A stretch of DNA of 64,000 nt from Thaumasiovibrio occultus (GCA_019703815.1 AP023052.1:1054001-1118000), one strand, 5' to 3'. Counted from the stretch's first letter, positions 19,680 through 30,581 are shown. Made by a program: numbers and translations. Notes: generated from the sequence alone by a model not told the origin.

Positions 19680-20303
19680 TCACATCTCTAAAAAGTTCTT
19701 GATCAGTTGCGCGCCCGCTTTACTTGAACGCTCTGGGTGAAATTGCACGCCATAATAGTTGCCACTTTGCAGTGCAGCGGTAAAAGGCTGGCCATATTCA
19801 CATTGAGCGATGGTGTTGGCCTCGCTCACTGGCATCGCGTAGCTGTGAACAAAATAGAAGTAGCTGCCAGCAGGAATATCTTTAAATAACGGATGGCCTT
19901 TGGCTGGCGTGATGGTGTTCCAACCCATGTGGGGCAGCGGTAGATCGCCCGGCTGCATCTTCTCAACCGGTGCATCGCACAGGCCAAGACAGTCGACTTG
20001 CGACTCACCGGCGGAGCCTTGCTCTTGCGATAAGCGGCAAAGCAGCTGCATCCCTAAGCAGATCCCGAGCAGCGGTTTGTCGACTTGTTTGACCAAATCC
20101 ACCAAATCGCGCTGTTGCAAGTTCTTCATCGCCTCACTCGCGGTGCCAACGCCGGGCAGAAACAGCTTATCAGCCGCCAGTACCACATCGGCCTCTTTAC
20201 TCACGGTGACCTGGTAACCGAGGCGCTCGATGGCAAAGCGAACCGAAGAGACATTGGCACAACCGGTATCAATAATGACCACCTGTTGGTTAGTCGGAGC
20301 CAT
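19680..20303 (-). CDS. hisH: Imidazole glycerol phosphate synthase glutaminase subunit HisH
   Basis: HisH hydrolyses glutamine and channels ammonia to HisF. The 207-residue class I amidotransferase has the nucleophile cysteine in [11 protein letters not shown] near 80, and the His-Glu pair in [13 protein letters not shown] near 185. The oxyanion strand PGVGTA is near 52. Its start codon overlaps the last base of hisB. Confidence 0.98.
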   Translation of the reverse strand: MAPTNQQVVIIDTGCANVSSVRFAIERLGYQVTVSKEADVVLAADKLFLPGVGTASEAMKNLQQRDLVDLVKQVDKPLLGICLGMQLLCRLSQEQGSAGESQVDCLGLCDAPVEKMQPGDLPLPHMGWNTITPAKGHPLFKDIPAGSYFYFVHSYAMPVSEANTIAQCEYGQPFTAALQSGNYYGVQFHPERSSKAGAQLIKNFLEM

Positions 20304-21373
20304 TACAATACCCCCTTGCTGCTCGGCAGCTCGTTGCCTTCCACCTTAATGGCTTGGCGCAAGGTGCGGCCAAAGGCTTTGAACAAGCTTTCAACGATGT
20401 GGTGATCGTTGTCACCGGTTGATGACAAGTGCAGGGTGCACGCGAGCGTGTCGGTTAATGAGCGGAAGAAGTGCGAGACCATTTCGGTGGAGAGATCACC
20501 AACCATATCACGGCTAAATGTTGCCTCAAACTTAAGGTAAGGGCGGCCAGAGAGATCTAACGCGCATTGCGCTAAACACTCATCCATCGGCAAGCTAAAG
20601 CCGAAACGGCCGATCCCGCGCTTATCGCCCAGCGCCTTTTTCAATGCTTCACCCAACGCCAGCGCAGTGTCTTCCACACTGTGGTGATCATCGATGTGCA
20701 GATCGCCATCGACGTTACAAATCATTTGGAAACCGCCGTGGGTGGCGATTTGATCTAGCATGTGGTCAAAGAAACCCAAGCCGGTGGCGATTTGGTTGCC
20801 GCCGGACTCATCCAAGTTCACCTTCACTTTAATGTCGGTTTCTTTGGTGGTGCGAACCACTTCGGCAATACGCGGGCTCGTGGTGAGATCTTTGACGATC
20901 TGCGGCCAACCCATAGTTTGTGGGTGGTACTGAATGCCTTTGATCGCCATGTTCTCAGCCAGTTGCAGATCGGTGGCGCGATCGCCAATCACTGCTGAGG
21001 TTTCAAAATCGACGCGGCCTTGCTGCAGGTAGTCTTTTACCATCCCGAGTTTTGGCTTGCGGCACTGACAGTTATCTTCATCAAAGTGCGGGCAGATCAA
21101 CACGTCAGCAAACTTCACGCCTTGAGATTCGAAGATCTCCATCATCATATTGTGTGGCTCATCGAAATCCGCTTGCGGGTAGCTGTCGGTGCCTAAACCG
21201 TCTTGGTTAGTGACCATGACCAGCTTGTAGCCAGCATCTTGCAGTTGCAGCAGGGCTGGGATGACAAACGGCTCGAGCTTGAGTTTGTCTAGGCGGTCTA
21301 CTTGAAAGTCGATAGGTGGCTCGACGATCAAGGTGCCGTCACGGTCAATAAATAGGATTTTTTCCTTGCTCAT
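20303..21373 (-). CDS. hisB: Bifunctional histidinol-phosphatase / imidazole glycerol phosphate dehydratase HisB
   Basis: The N-terminal HAD-type phosphatase domain (about 1-165) shows the catalytic LFIDRDGTL and cysteines of a zinc loop ([16 protein letters not shown]). The C-terminal dehydratase domain (about 168-356) has the manganese-binding [15 protein letters not shown] and [12 protein letters not shown] repeats. HisB thus catalyses steps 6 and 8 of the pathway. The fused 356-residue form is typical of gammaproteobacteria. Confidence 0.98.
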   Translation of the reverse strand: MSKEKILFIDRDGTLIVEPPIDFQVDRLDKLKLEPFVIPALLQLQDAGYKLVMVTNQDGLGTDSYPQADFDEPHNMMMEIFESQGVKFADVLICPHFDEDNCQCRKPKLGMVKDYLQQGRVDFETSAVIGDRATDLQLAENMAIKGIQYHPQTMGWPQIVKDLTTSPRIAEVVRTTKETDIKVKVNLDESGGNQIATGLGFFDHMLDQIATHGGFQMICNVDGDLHIDDHHSVEDTALALGEALKKALGDKRGIGRFGFSLPMDECLAQCALDLSGRPYLKFEATFSRDMVGDLSTEMVSHFFRSLTDTLACTLHLSSTGDNDHHIVESLFKAFGRTLRQAIKVEGNELPSSKGVL

Positions 21374-21384
21374 TACGGCTTTCC

Positions 21385-22440
21385 TTATTGTTCGAGTTGC
21401 TGGCGAATAAAGGCGAGGGTTTTCTCACACTCATCGCGGTTGCCAATACTAATACGAATGCAGTTTTCGACAGGGCTGCGACGCAGAATAATGCCGTTGT
21501 CCCACAGCGCTTTGAATAAGCGCTCACCGTCGGGGAATTTCACCAGCAGGTAATTACCATAGCCATCGAAGACGTGCACGCCCGGCAGCATGCCAAGCCC
21601 GGCTTGCAGGTAGGCGCGGTTAGCACACAAATCAAGGATTTGGGTTTTGGCGCGGGCGAGGCCAATTTCAGACAGTGCTTCAACCGCGATATCGGCCACT
21701 GGCACCGGCACCGGATACGGCGCAATCACTTTTAGCAGCAATTCAATCACAACCGGATTGGCGAGAGTGAAACCACAACGCAAACCGGCCAGAGCAAAGG
21801 CTTTTGATAGGGTGCGCAGAATGACGAGGTTTGGATACTTGTCGAGTAAATCTACCACCGACGCATCCATGCAGAAATCGATATACGCCTCATCGACAAC
21901 AACTAAAGCGCGGTTGGCGGTCATATCCAATAGCGCTTCAATATCGGCGCGATTGAGCAAATTACCCGTTGGGTTATTTGGGCTACAGACAAACACCAAC
22001 TTGACGGCATCAAGCGACTGACCAATAGCGTCTAAGTCCAATTGCCACTCGGCGGTCAGCGGTACTTGCTTGGCTTCAACATCAAAGGTTTGGGCACTGA
22101 TCGCGTACATGCCGTAGGTGGGCGGACAGTAAAGAATTTTGTCTTTATTGGGTTCGCAGAAGGCGCGGATCAGTAACTCAATCCCTTCATCAGCGCCACG
22201 TGAAGTTAGTACATACTGACTGTTGATGCCGGCATAAGAGGCATAGGCGTTGATTAGCTCATCCGGTTGACAGGTGCTGTAACGGTTTAGGCGATCGCTT
22301 TTGATCGCGTACTCATTTACAAATGGCGATTCATTGGCATTAAGCCAAATATCACCGCTACCACCAAGGCGGCGCGCAGACATGTACGGGGTCATTTCCC
22401 GTACCGTTTTACGGGCTAACGCTTCAATATTTTGGCTCAT
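21385..22440 (-). CDS. hisC: Histidinol-phosphate aminotransferase HisC
   Basis: HisC is a PLP-dependent fold-type I aminotransferase that converts imidazole acetol phosphate to histidinol phosphate. In the 351-residue protein, SPNNPTGN is near 155, the PLP-binding aspartate and tyrosine are in VVDEAYIDF near 180, and the Schiff-base lysine is in [13 protein letters not shown] near 212. It lies between hisD (2 bases apart) and hisB (11 bases). Confidence 0.97.
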   Translation of the reverse strand: MSQNIEALARKTVREMTPYMSARRLGGSGDIWLNANESPFVNEYAIKSDRLNRYSTCQPDELINAYASYAGINSQYVLTSRGADEGIELLIRAFCEPNKDKILYCPPTYGMYAISAQTFDVEAKQVPLTAEWQLDLDAIGQSLDAVKLVFVCSPNNPTGNLLNRADIEALLDMTANRALVVVDEAYIDFCMDASVVDLLDKYPNLVILRTLSKAFALAGLRCGFTLANPVVIELLLKVIAPYPVPVPVADIAVEALSEIGLARAKTQILDLCANRAYLQAGLGMLPGVHVFDGYGNYLLVKFPDGERLFKALWDNGIILRRSPVENCIRISIGNRDECEKTLAFIRQQLEQ

Positions 22441-22442
22441 GA

Positions 22443-23732
22443 TTAACCTCTTAACTTTTCAACGCGCAAGGTGACCGCACGTTTGTGGGCATCAAGTCCT
22501 TCAGCGTCGGCAATGGTTTCCACCACTGGCGCAATCGCGAGCAAACCATCACTGGTCAGCTCTTGGACTGTCATCCGCTTGGAGAAATCCGCCAGTCCGA
22601 GGCTGGAATAAGTGCGGGTGTAGCCGTAAGTCGGCAGCACGTGGTTAGTACCCGAGGCGTAATCACCAACTGATTCTGGCGACCATAGGCCAAGGAAGAT
22701 GGAGCCCGCATTGTCCAGCTCTGGTAGCAGAGCGCGTGGATTTTCCGTTTGCACGATCAAGTGCTCTGGGCCATAGCGGTTAGAGATCTCGATACATTCA
22801 TCGATAGAATCGGCCACGATCAAAATGCTAGAGCCTAACGCTTGGCGGGCGATATCGGCGCGGCTTAAGGTTTTCAGCTGCGCTTGAATGGCATCTGCGA
22901 CGCGATCAGCAAGGCTTGGTTCTGGGGTGACGAGCACCACTTGCGAATCTGGGCCGTGTTCGGCTTGGCTTAGCAGATCCGCAGCGATGAAGTCAGGATC
23001 GCCAGAGTTATCGGCGATGACCAACACTTCTGAAGGACCGGCGGGCATATCAATCGCCGCGCCGCGAAAATCGTTGCTTACCTGACGTTTAGCTTCGGTA
23101 ACAAAGGCGTTACCCGGGCCAAAGATTTTATCGACTTTGACGATAGACTCGGTGCCATAGGCCATTGCCGCGACCGCTTGAGCGCCACCCAATTGATACA
23201 CTTCTTCGATGCCGCAAAGCTCGGCGACATACAAAATTTCATCAGCGATCGGTGGTGGCGAGCACAAAATAGCGCGTTTACAACCGGCGATTTTGGCAGG
23301 GACGCCTAACATCAATACCGTCGATGGCAATGGCGCGCTCCCGCCGGGAATGTATAAACCGACGTCGTTAATGGGGCGAGTCACTTGCTCACACAACACG
23401 CCTGGCTGGGTTTCGACTTGTACCGGTTTCGGGCGCTGCGCTTTGTGAAACGCACTGATGTTGGCGTACGCCGCTTGCAGCGCTTGCTTCATTTGTTCGC
23501 TCAGACGGCCGGATGCAGCTTTAATGTCTTGTGGCGACACACGAATGCTATCGAGCTCGACCTTATCGAATTTTGCGGTGAGCGCTTTTAATGCCGCATC
23601 GCCTTCGGTTTGGACTTGCTCAATCACCGACGAAACTGCTGCGGTGATGTTCGCGCCTTCCATAATCGCAGGGCGTTGCAGTAGCCCTGCTTGTTGTTCT
23701 TTACTCAGTGACTGCCAAACGACGGTTTTCAT
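22443..23732 (-). CDS. hisD: Histidinol dehydrogenase HisD
   Basis: HisD is a zinc enzyme that oxidises histidinol to histidine in two NAD-dependent steps. The 429-residue protein has the NAD-binding [19 protein letters not shown] near 125, [29 protein letters not shown] near 230 and the catalytic pair in [10 protein letters not shown] near 325. It starts 3 bases after hisG. Confidence 0.98.
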   Translation of the reverse strand: MKTVVWQSLSKEQQAGLLQRPAIMEGANITAAVSSVIEQVQTEGDAALKALTAKFDKVELDSIRVSPQDIKAASGRLSEQMKQALQAAYANISAFHKAQRPKPVQVETQPGVLCEQVTRPINDVGLYIPGGSAPLPSTVLMLGVPAKIAGCKRAILCSPPPIADEILYVAELCGIEEVYQLGGAQAVAAMAYGTESIVKVDKIFGPGNAFVTEAKRQVSNDFRGAAIDMPAGPSEVLVIADNSGDPDFIAADLLSQAEHGPDSQVVLVTPEPSLADRVADAIQAQLKTLSRADIARQALGSSILIVADSIDECIEISNRYGPEHLIVQTENPRALLPELDNAGSIFLGLWSPESVGDYASGTNHVLPTYGYTRTYSSLGLADFSKRMTVQELTSDGLLAIAPVVETIADAEGLDAHKRAVTLRVEKLRG

Positions 23733-23735
23733 GTC

Positions 23736-24632
23736 TTACTCCATCATCTTTTCGATAGGTAGAACTAGAATTGAGCTCGCGCCCAGTGCTTTTAGTTGCT
23801 CCATGGTTTCCCAGAACAGGTTTTCGGCACTCACGAGGTGTACCGCAACGCGGCTGTTGTCTTGGGATAGTGGCAGTACAGTTGGGTCTTCTGCACCCGG
23901 CAGTAGCGCTTTGATCGCTTCAAGACGCTCTGTTGGCGCATGTAGCATAATGTACTTTGACTCTTTTGCTTGGATCACGCCTTGCATACGGGTAAGCAGT
24001 TTTTCGATCAGGGCTTGCTTCTCGGCAGAAAATTCGCCGGTGCGTTGGATCAGTACCGCTTTAGAGCGCAGGATCACTTCGGCTTCTTTCAGGCCATTGG
24101 CTTCCAGCGTGGCACCGGTAGAAACCAAGTCACAAATCGCATCCGCAAGGCCTGCACGTGGCGCAACTTCCACCGAGCCGGTTAGCATACAAGTACTGAA
24201 GTTGATACCACGCTCTTCCATGTAGCGGCGTACAAGGTGAGGGTAGGTGGTGGCAATACGTTTACCTTCGAAATCTTGTGGGCCTGAATAGGCTTCATCT
24301 TTGTTGATCGCGATAGACAGGCGGCAACCACCGAAATCGAGGCGACGCAGTTTCACGTACTCAGCAAATTCGCCTTGGGCCATACGGTCAAGCGCGACTT
24401 CTTCTAGCTCGTTTTCACCAATCACACCCAGATCAACAACGCCATCCATGATCAAACCCGGAATGTCGTCATCACGCACGAGAAGGAGGTCGATTGGCAT
24501 GTTTTCTGAGTGAACGATCAGACGCTCACCGACCATGTTAAATTTCACACCACAGCGTTTTAGTAACTCTTGGCATTCCTTCGACAGACGTCCTTTTTTC
24601 TGTATAGCAATTCGTAAACGTTGAGTTTGCAT
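23736..24632 (-). CDS. hisG: ATP phosphoribosyltransferase HisG (long form)
   Basis: HisG catalyses the committed step, joining ATP and PRPP, and is feedback-inhibited by histidine. The 298-residue protein is the long hexameric form with a C-terminal ACT-like regulatory domain (about 225-298), so it does not need HisZ. The PRPP-binding loop [20 protein letters not shown] is near 168-187. First structural gene of the operon, below the attenuator. Confidence 0.97.
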   Translation of the reverse strand: MQTQRLRIAIQKKGRLSKECQELLKRCGVKFNMVGERLIVHSENMPIDLLLVRDDDIPGLIMDGVVDLGVIGENELEEVALDRMAQGEFAEYVKLRRLDFGGCRLSIAINKDEAYSGPQDFEGKRIATTYPHLVRRYMEERGINFSTCMLTGSVEVAPRAGLADAICDLVSTGATLEANGLKEAEVILRSKAVLIQRTGEFSAEKQALIEKLLTRMQGVIQAKESKYIMLHAPTERLEAIKALLPGAEDPTVLPLSQDNSRVAVHLVSAENLFWETMEQLKALGASSILVLPIEKMME

Positions 24633-24664
24633 ATTCCAATTCCTTTTCTTGCCTACAGGCCTAA

Positions 24665-24700
24665 AACTAAAAAACCCTCGGAAGAGGCTCTTCCGAGGGT
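24665..24700 (-). terminator. his operon attenuator terminator
   Basis: On the minus strand ACCCTCGGAAGA pairs with TCTTCCGAGGGT (12 bp, GCC loop), followed by TTTTTAGTTTT. The 5' arm GGAAGA also occurs upstream within a competing GGAAGA/TCTTCC pairing near 24727-24750. That gives the alternative antiterminator and terminator folds expected when ribosomes stall or not in the leader peptide. Confidence 0.9.
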
Positions 24701-24777
24701 CTGGTGTTCGCTACATGTAGAGACCGATGGAAGAGATTGATGGTCTTCCGCCGGATATCGCGCATCCTCCCGAAAGA

Positions 24778-24825
24778 CTAGTCAGGATGGTGATGATGGT
24801 GATGTACAACCATGAAAATGCGCAT
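24778..24825 (-). CDS. hisL: his operon leader peptide HisL
   Basis: The 15-codon open frame reads MRIFMVVHHHHHHPD and stops with TAG. Six consecutive histidine codons followed by Pro-Asp closely resemble the E. coli leader, which has seven histidines and the same PD ending. When histidyl-tRNA is scarce, stalling on these codons favours the antiterminator and lets RNA polymerase reach hisG. A weak GAGAG sequence lies 10 bases before the ATG. Confidence 0.95.
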   Translation of the reverse strand: MRIFMVVHHHHHHPD

Positions 24826-25169
24826 ATTGATAAAACTCTCAAAAAATCCGTTGATTACGCGTTTACACTAACGAAGGTATGGGTTTATTGCAACAACAAA
24901 TTTACCTATCCGGCGCAATACTCACGGTATTACGCAAAGAAGTATTAGCAACTTCTGCTGACCGTGATGGGTTTGGTAAGACGTTGGGAACGGCGTTTTT
25001 TCGATCTTCCTAGTGTTTTGCTTCAACGGTTGTCTATAAGTTAGTCAAATAAACTAAATGGCTTGGTGTGTCTTCAACGTGTGAAATGTCCCTTTGAGCA
25101 GGGTCTACCAGCGAGCTTATGAAATCCGTACAGTGGAAGCGAATGGATAGGGTGATACGGCACACCTCG
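24826..25169 (-). promoter_or_regulatory. Upstream region of the his operon
   Basis: About 340 bases without a supported gene. On the minus strand TTGCAA and TAGTGT, 17 bases apart, about 50-80 bases before hisL, are a possible but weak promoter. No ArgR- or TyrR-like palindrome was recognised. Confidence 0.3.
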
Positions 25170-25445
25170 CTATACTTTGTCGATGCTAACGACAAATATA
25201 TACATCCAATACTCGTCCAGTATCGGTTGACACTGTTGCTGGAATTGCGTCGTTTTGAGTTCATTATGACATTGTATGCTGATGATCCCACCATTTTCAG
25301 AGACGTGTTTTATAAACGGAAGCGCTTCGAGATCTTCAATTAAGCAGTCGCGAGACTCGGCATATTCTCTGTCGTTGGCGGCCCACCAACTCTCCGGATT
25401 ATAATCCGATTCGATAACCAGTCTGATCGTGATGTTGAAGTGCAT
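25170..25445 (-). CDS. Small hypothetical protein
   Basis: The 91-residue protein is acidic, soluble and has a normal amino-acid composition with tryptophans (ESWWAAND, DEYWMYIFV) and three cysteines. No signal peptide or membrane segment. An antisense frame over the same bases is less protein-like. No family recognised. It stands alone between the his operon and ychJ, and its ribosome binding site is weak, so I am only moderately sure it is expressed. Confidence 0.5.
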   Translation of the reverse strand: MHFNITIRLVIESDYNPESWWAANDREYAESRDCLIEDLEALPFIKHVSENGGIISIQCHNELKTTQFQQQCQPILDEYWMYIFVVSIDKV

Positions 25446-25657
25446 ACGCCTATCTCTTTCTCTGCTTTGTGCTCTTTATGATTTTGCAATCGATGCCGAT
25501 ATGTTAAGTGCCAGATTATCGAAGAGATTGAGTTCAGCCTTAACAAGGCAATGAGATCAAGATTGCCTTTTGCGAGGTGACAGCGTTTTGAATGCAACGG
25601 GTTGCCATTGGTATGACAACCCATTGTGATGGAAAGGTGGCGGGAGCAGAAGTGCGA

Positions 25658-26146
25658 TTAGCTTATGCAACACTTTTTGAATTTTTTACCACTGCCGCAA
25701 GGGCAGTCGTCGTTGCGGCCAATCGTTATCGCGGCAGTAGGACGCTCGGGATATTGGCCATCCACGTAGAACCATTGACCGTTTTCAAATAGAAAACGTG
25801 AACGCTCCTCAAGGCAGTGCAGTTTGTCACCTTCGCGATACCAAGCCTGAAAATGCACCCAGCCTTGTGGCGCACCGTTATCATCTTGCTCGGTGACTTC
25901 AGGCGCTTCTAAGACATCGAGGCGAATCCAATGGCTATCGATAGACTCTGCAATTGCTTGGCGGAAAGACTCTGCGTTGCAACTTGGATGGTACGTCGCC
26001 ACTACGTAATCCACATTGCCACAGCAGTGCGCACTGTAACGCGAACGCATGAGCTGTTCGGGTTTTAGCGCCAGCGTGGCATCAGCATGGATTGGGGCGC
26101 AGCATTGCGCGAACGGTGTGGCGTTGCCACAGTAGCAAGTCGACAT
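25658..26146 (-). CDS. ychJ: YchJ family protein with SEC-C motif
   Basis: The 162-residue protein has an N-terminal cysteine cluster (CYCGNATPFAQCC), a central NTF2-like domain (about 30-140, with RYSAHCCGNVDYV and WVHFQAWYREGD), and a C-terminal SEC-C zinc-binding motif (DDCPCGSGKKFKKCC). Function is unknown; SEC-C motifs bind zinc and often mediate protein interaction, as in SecA. The start at MSTCYCG, not the longer upstream frame, matches the family. It begins 2 bases after the stop of the EAL/HDOD gene, so they form an operon. Confidence 0.9.
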   Translation of the reverse strand: MSTCYCGNATPFAQCCAPIHADATLALKPEQLMRSRYSAHCCGNVDYVVATYHPSCNAESFRQAIAESIDSHWIRLDVLEAPEVTEQDDNGAPQGWVHFQAWYREGDKLHCLEERSRFLFENGQWFYVDGQYPERPTAAITIGRNDDCPCGSGKKFKKCCIS

Positions 26147-26148
26147 GG

Positions 26149-27366
26149 TTATTGGCTCTTGGCGATAAATTCTTGCGTCCATTGTAGAGATCCCATGTAG
26201 TTCTCTGCAACTTCCTCTTCCGTCACTTGGTAGTATTGGCTTAGGCGAGTGATCACCGGCCAATCAGCGCGATCGTAAGCGCGAGCCAGCAAGATCAGGC
26301 CGCCCAATCGTCCTTGGTTTTTCACCAGTGCCGATTTCACGCGATCGGTGAGAGGTAGTTGTTCTACTAACTCATCGAGCGGCGAGTCGAGCAATGAATC
26401 GAGCATCGAAAACAGGCCGGTTAAAAAGGCTTCACGTGGCGCTAGGTTCACTTTGCTGGCCATGGTTTCGCAAAAACGCGCGCGTTGGATCGACAGGCGA
26501 TACAAGGTGTGGTTTTTGCCTTTGGTTGCGTACGCAGTCGCCACTAGATAGACAAAGCGACGCACGCGCTCTTCGCCAAGGTATACCAACGCTTGCTTGA
26601 ACGAATTTACCGGCTTAGCAGTGCCGGTCGTCATGGTGTTGACGTAGCGCAGCAGCTTATAAGAGATAGAGACATCGTTACTGACGATCTCTTCTACTTT
26701 GGCAAAGTCGACTTCAGGCTGGCTGATCTCTTTGTACAGGCGCATCGTGGTGATGGCTGAAGGGCTTAACGAGCGGCGTTTGATCAGCTCCGGCTTGGCA
26801 AAGAAATAGCCTTGGAAATAATCAAACCCGGCTTCCGCCGCCGCATGGAATTGGGCTTTGGTTTCGACTTTTTCGGCCAAAAATTCCAGCTTCAGATAGC
26901 GGTGGTTATCAATAAATAGTTTCGCATCGTCAATCGAGGTGACTTTTAAATCGAACTTGATGATTTTGATATACGGGAGAAAACGCTCCCATGCCGGATC
27001 GGCGTTAAAATCATCCAACGCTAAGGTATAGCCTTTACCCCACAGTTTTTGCACCGCGAGATACAGCTCTTCATTGGGCTCGCAACTTTCGAGCATCTCA
27101 ATCACGAACTCATTTTTTGGAAACAGAGTTGGCGTCAGATCAACGATGCTGGCATGCGGGAAGTTAATAAACGCAAGTTCTGAGGCTTTGCCTTTTTCTG
27201 AGCTATGACGCAGCGCAGACAGTCGGTCGATCAATAACCGTGACGTCGCGTATTCTGCGCTAACTTCTGGGAAAGCGTTTTTGGGTCCATCGCGAAAAAG
27301 CAACTCATAGGCAATGGTTTCCATCTGCCGGTTGAGAATGGGCTGTCGGGCTACAAAAGAGTGCAT
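26149..27366 (-). CDS. EAL and HDOD domain protein (YuxH-type), probably c-di-GMP-related
   Basis: The 405-residue protein has an N-terminal EAL-like domain (about 1-200) and a C-terminal HDOD domain (about 200-400). The EAL signature reads ELL in AYELLFRDG. The metal-binding region reads LALDDFNAD in place of DDFGTG, although AEKVE and QGYFFAKP are kept. The phosphodiesterase is therefore probably weak or inactive and may serve as a c-di-GMP sensor. HDOD proteins of this type control motility and biofilm in Vibrio. First gene of an operon with ychJ. Confidence 0.9.
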   Translation of the reverse strand: MHSFVARQPILNRQMETIAYELLFRDGPKNAFPEVSAEYATSRLLIDRLSALRHSSEKGKASELAFINFPHASIVDLTPTLFPKNEFVIEMLESCEPNEELYLAVQKLWGKGYTLALDDFNADPAWERFLPYIKIIKFDLKVTSIDDAKLFIDNHRYLKLEFLAEKVETKAQFHAAAEAGFDYFQGYFFAKPELIKRRSLSPSAITTMRLYKEISQPEVDFAKVEEIVSNDVSISYKLLRYVNTMTTGTAKPVNSFKQALVYLGEERVRRFVYLVATAYATKGKNHTLYRLSIQRARFCETMASKVNLAPREAFLTGLFSMLDSLLDSPLDELVEQLPLTDRVKSALVKNQGRLGGLILLARAYDRADWPVITRLSQYYQVTEEEVAENYMGSLQWTQEFIAKSQ

Positions 27367-27565
27367 AACAACTAAATATGCTCCTGTTAAGCGATGCGCG
27401 CTGCATCCTTGATGCAGGCCGATAATAAAAACTAACGTTATGTTAAAAGGGAATGGTAATCCCGTATCTTATCAATAAAAGGAAAAATTGACGAATAAAA
27501 CTGCGGCTTAGCTTGAGCAAAATTACTAAATAAAAGACAGTTTTTGGAAAACGGGACAGATTAAA

Positions 27566-28297
27566 TTAAACGCTGGAGCGAAAGGGATGAGTTGTGAGCG
27601 AAAACTCGCCATTATTATCAAATTTAAGCACTGAGCCTTGATCGTACCAATCACCCAATACAACACGTTGCCCGTGGGTGGCTTGATGGATCGCTGGGCG
27701 ATGCGTGTGGCCGTGGATCAGCAAATCAACCCCGTGAGCTTCAAGCTGATGTTCGACTTCACTCGGCGTGACATCCATGATGGTGTAGGACTTCTCGCTG
27801 TTCGTTGCTTGGCTTTGATGGCGCATTTTGCTACCGATACGTTGGCGCACGAAAAGCGGTAGGGCGAGGAACAGGCATTGTAACCAACGTTGGTGAACCT
27901 TGGCGCGAAAACGCTGGTAGGCTTCATCCGCCGTGCACAGGGTATCGCCGTGCATGATCAGGGTAGGGCGGCCGTACAAATCAATGACCGTATGTTCGTC
28001 AAGCAGTACCATCCCCGCTTCTTTGGCAAAGCGTTTACCAATCAAAAAGTCGCGATTACCGTGAATAAAGTAAATCGGGATCCCGCGCTGATTAACCGCA
28101 AGAAACGCCGACTTTACCGCAGTTAAGAAGGGGTTATTGACATCGTCGCCAATCCACATCTCAAACAGATCGCCAAGCACATACAGCGCATCAGTATCGT
28201 CACTGTTGGTGAGAGAGTGGAGAAATTGGAGCAGACAGTCGGTGATGTCTTGGCGCTCTTCGCTTAGGTGGAGATCAGCAATAAAGTAGGTGGTCAT
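27566..28297 (-). CDS. lpxH: UDP-2,3-diacylglucosamine diphosphatase LpxH
   Basis: LpxH makes lipid X and UMP in lipid A synthesis at the inner membrane. The 243-residue calcineurin-like phosphoesterase has all metal-ligand motifs in order: ADLHLSE, GDLFEMWIGDD, IHGNRDFLIG, MHGDTLC and HGHTHRPA. Length equals E. coli LpxH (240). It lies beside ppiB and cysS, as in E. coli. Confidence 0.96.
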   Translation of the reverse strand: MTTYFIADLHLSEERQDITDCLLQFLHSLTNSDDTDALYVLGDLFEMWIGDDVNNPFLTAVKSAFLAVNQRGIPIYFIHGNRDFLIGKRFAKEAGMVLLDEHTVIDLYGRPTLIMHGDTLCTADEAYQRFRAKVHQRWLQCLFLALPLFVRQRIGSKMRHQSQATNSEKSYTIMDVTPSEVEHQLEAHGVDLLIHGHTHRPAIHQATHGQRVVLGDWYDQGSVLKFDNNGEFSLTTHPFRSSV

Positions 28298-28374
28298 AGC
28301 TTTAGGTGGTAATAGCGTACTGCGTTTGCAAGGGAAGAGAAAAGCGGACCGTTGCCGATCCGCTCATCAGGCGA

Positions 28375-28872
28375 TTACTCTTCAACAGTTACGCTGTTGA
28401 TCAGTACTTCTTCCACTGGCACGTCTTGGTGTACGTAACCCCAGTTGCCGGTAGAAACACCTTTGATCTTGTTTACTACGTCCATGCCTTCAACCACTTC
28501 GGCGAAGACACAGTAACCCCAACCTTGTGCGGTTGGCGCTTTGTGATCCAGAAAGTCGTTGTCGTTCACGTTAATGAAGAACTGAGAGCTTGCTGAATGC
28601 GGCTCCATTGTACGCGCCATTGCTAGCGTACCGGTTTTGTTGCTTAGGCCGTTGTTGGCTTCGTTTTTGATTGGCGCACGAGTTTCTTTTTCTGTCATGC
28701 CGCTGCTCATGCCGCCGCCTTGGATCATGAAACCGTCGATAACACGGTGGAACAGTGTGCCTTCGTAAAAACCGTCACGGCAGTATTGCAGGAAGTTAGC
28801 GCAAGTTTCTGGCGCTTTGTCGCTGTGTAGTTGGATTTTGATATCACCAAAAGTCGTGTGCAGCGTGACCAT
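28375..28872 (-). CDS. ppiB: Peptidyl-prolyl cis-trans isomerase B (cyclophilin)
   Basis: The 165-residue cytoplasmic cyclophilin lacks a signal peptide and shows the active-site motifs [13 protein letters not shown] near 40-52, [16 protein letters not shown] near 85 and [12 protein letters not shown]. It accelerates proline isomerisation during folding. It is divergent from cysS and 77 bases upstream of lpxH, so the two may be cotranscribed. Confidence 0.97.
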   Translation of the reverse strand: MVTLHTTFGDIKIQLHSDKAPETCANFLQYCRDGFYEGTLFHRVIDGFMIQGGGMSSGMTEKETRAPIKNEANNGLSNKTGTLAMARTMEPHSASSQFFINVNDNDFLDHKAPTAQGWGYCVFAEVVEGMDVVNKIKGVSTGNWGYVHQDVPVEEVLINSVTVEE

Positions 28873-29168
28873 GTCATTTACCCTTTATTTCAGAAATTAT
28901 CTTTTGAAGTTTAGTTCTGTTCCGTCCGATTGGCTTAAAAACGCCAGAGGGAGATCTTCAGATCAGCATTAAGAATCTTACCTTTACCTTGGTCTGTTGC
29001 CAATCTGTAAACGACGGCCAACAAGAGAAAATCGAGCCAAGCGGTGAAAACGTCAGCAGCAAAGGTGGGATCGGTATGTTGATTGAGGATTCGACTTGCT
29101 AAAGCGCCACGGAACGGGTGTAATGTGCCTTTGTCATCCCGTTAACTATCGAGTTGTTGAGTAACATC

Positions 29169-30548
29169 ATGTTGAAGATTTATAACACACTGACCCGCCA
29201 AAAAGAGGAATTTAAGCCGATCCACGCCAATAAAGTCGGCATGTACGTGTGTGGGGTGACAATCTACGATTTGTGTCATATCGGTCACGGGCGCACGTTT
29301 GTGTCGTTTGACGTGGTATCACGTTACCTGCGCTACAGCGGTTACGATTTAACGTTCGTGCGCAACATTACCGATATCGACGATAAAATTATCAAGCGCG
29401 CCAATGAAAACGGCGAGACGTGCGACGCGCTGACTGAGCGTTTGATTGGCGAAATGCACGCGGATTTCGATGCGCTAAACCTTAAGCGTCCTGATCACGA
29501 GCCACGTGCAACCCAGTACATTGCCGAAATCATTACCTTGTGTGAGCGTTTGATCGAGCGCGGCTTTGCCTATGTGGCTGACAACGGCGACGTGATGTTT
29601 GAAGTGTCGAAGTTTGACGAATACGGCAAGCTGTCGAAACAAGATCTAGAGCAATTGCAAGCCGGTGCGCGCGTTGATATCGAAACCGCGAAACGTAGCC
29701 CGCTGGATTTCGTGCTGTGGAAAATGTCGAAGCCAGGCGAGCCTACGTGGGAATCGCCATGGGGTCCAGGTCGTCCGGGCTGGCACATTGAATGTTCAGC
29801 GATGAACTCCGCTATTTTGGGTAACCATTTTGATATTCACGGTGGTGGCTCAGACTTGCAGTTCCCGCACCATGAAAACGAAATCGCGCAATCGTGCTGC
29901 GCCCACGGTACACAGTACGTGAACACCTGGATGCACAGCGGCATGGTAATGGTTGATCGTGAGAAAATGTCAAAGTCACTGGGTAACTTCTTTACCATTC
30001 GTGATGTATTGGCGCACTACGATGCCGAAACCGTGCGTTACTTCCTGATGTCAGGCCACTACCGTAGCCAGTTGAACTACAGTGAAGAAAACCTAAACCA
30101 AGCGCGAGCTTCACTAGAGCGTTTGTACACTGCACTGCGTGGTCTAGCCGCAGTTGAAGCGCAAGGTGGGGAGGAGTTCGTTGCCCGTTTCCGTGAAGCG
30201 ATGGACGATGACTTTAACACGCCAGAAGCGTACTCAGTGATGTTTGATATGGCGCGTGAAGTTAACCGTTTGAAAGCGACCGATATGGATGCCGCCGCCG
30301 CTTTGGCAGCACGTCTGCGTGAACTTGGCGCGGTATTGGGCTTGCTAGAGCAAGATCCTGAAGCGTTTTTGCAAGGTGATGCAGCGCAGGGCGACGACGT
30401 GGCGGAAATTGAAGCCTTGATCGCACAGCGTGTGGCGGCGCGAGCAGCGAAAGATTGGGCTGCCGCTGATGCGGCGCGTGATAAGCTAGCTGAAATGGGC
30501 ATCGCACTACAAGAAGGCCCGCAAGGCACCACGTGGACGCGTAAATAG
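29169..30548 (+). CDS. cysS: Cysteine-tRNA ligase
   Basis: CysS is a class I aminoacyl-tRNA synthetase. The 459-residue protein has the HIGH-type motif CHIGHGRT near 31-38, KMSKSLGNF near 266 and zinc-binding residues including C28 and those in HIECSAMN and HHENEIAQS. The C-terminal anticodon-binding region is Ala-rich. I start at MLKIYNTL, which is the family N-terminus; the frame is open five codons upstream. It is divergent from ppiB, as in E. coli. Confidence 0.97.
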   Translation: MLKIYNTLTRQKEEFKPIHANKVGMYVCGVTIYDLCHIGHGRTFVSFDVVSRYLRYSGYDLTFVRNITDIDDKIIKRANENGETCDALTERLIGEMHADFDALNLKRPDHEPRATQYIAEIITLCERLIERGFAYVADNGDVMFEVSKFDEYGKLSKQDLEQLQAGARVDIETAKRSPLDFVLWKMSKPGEPTWESPWGPGRPGWHIECSAMNSAILGNHFDIHGGGSDLQFPHHENEIAQSCCAHGTQYVNTWMHSGMVMVDREKMSKSLGNFFTIRDVLAHYDAETVRYFLMSGHYRSQLNYSEENLNQARASLERLYTALRGLAAVEAQGGEEFVARFREAMDDDFNTPEAYSVMFDMAREVNRLKATDMDAAAALAARLRELGAVLGLLEQDPEAFLQGDAAQGDDVAEIEALIAQRVAARAAKDWAAADAARDKLAEMGIALQEGPQGTTWTRK

Positions 30549-30581
30549 ACCAGATATAAACGCGTTCAGCTGTTGAGATAC

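Noticed and set aside
24727-24948. 73-codon plus-strand frame opposite the his leader
   Set aside because: It is antisense to the his leader peptide and attenuator, which fully explain this sequence.
25545-25569. AAGGCAAT/ATTGCCTT hairpin as a terminator for ychJ
   Set aside because: The loop is 9 bases and no T-run follows on the minus strand, so support is too weak.
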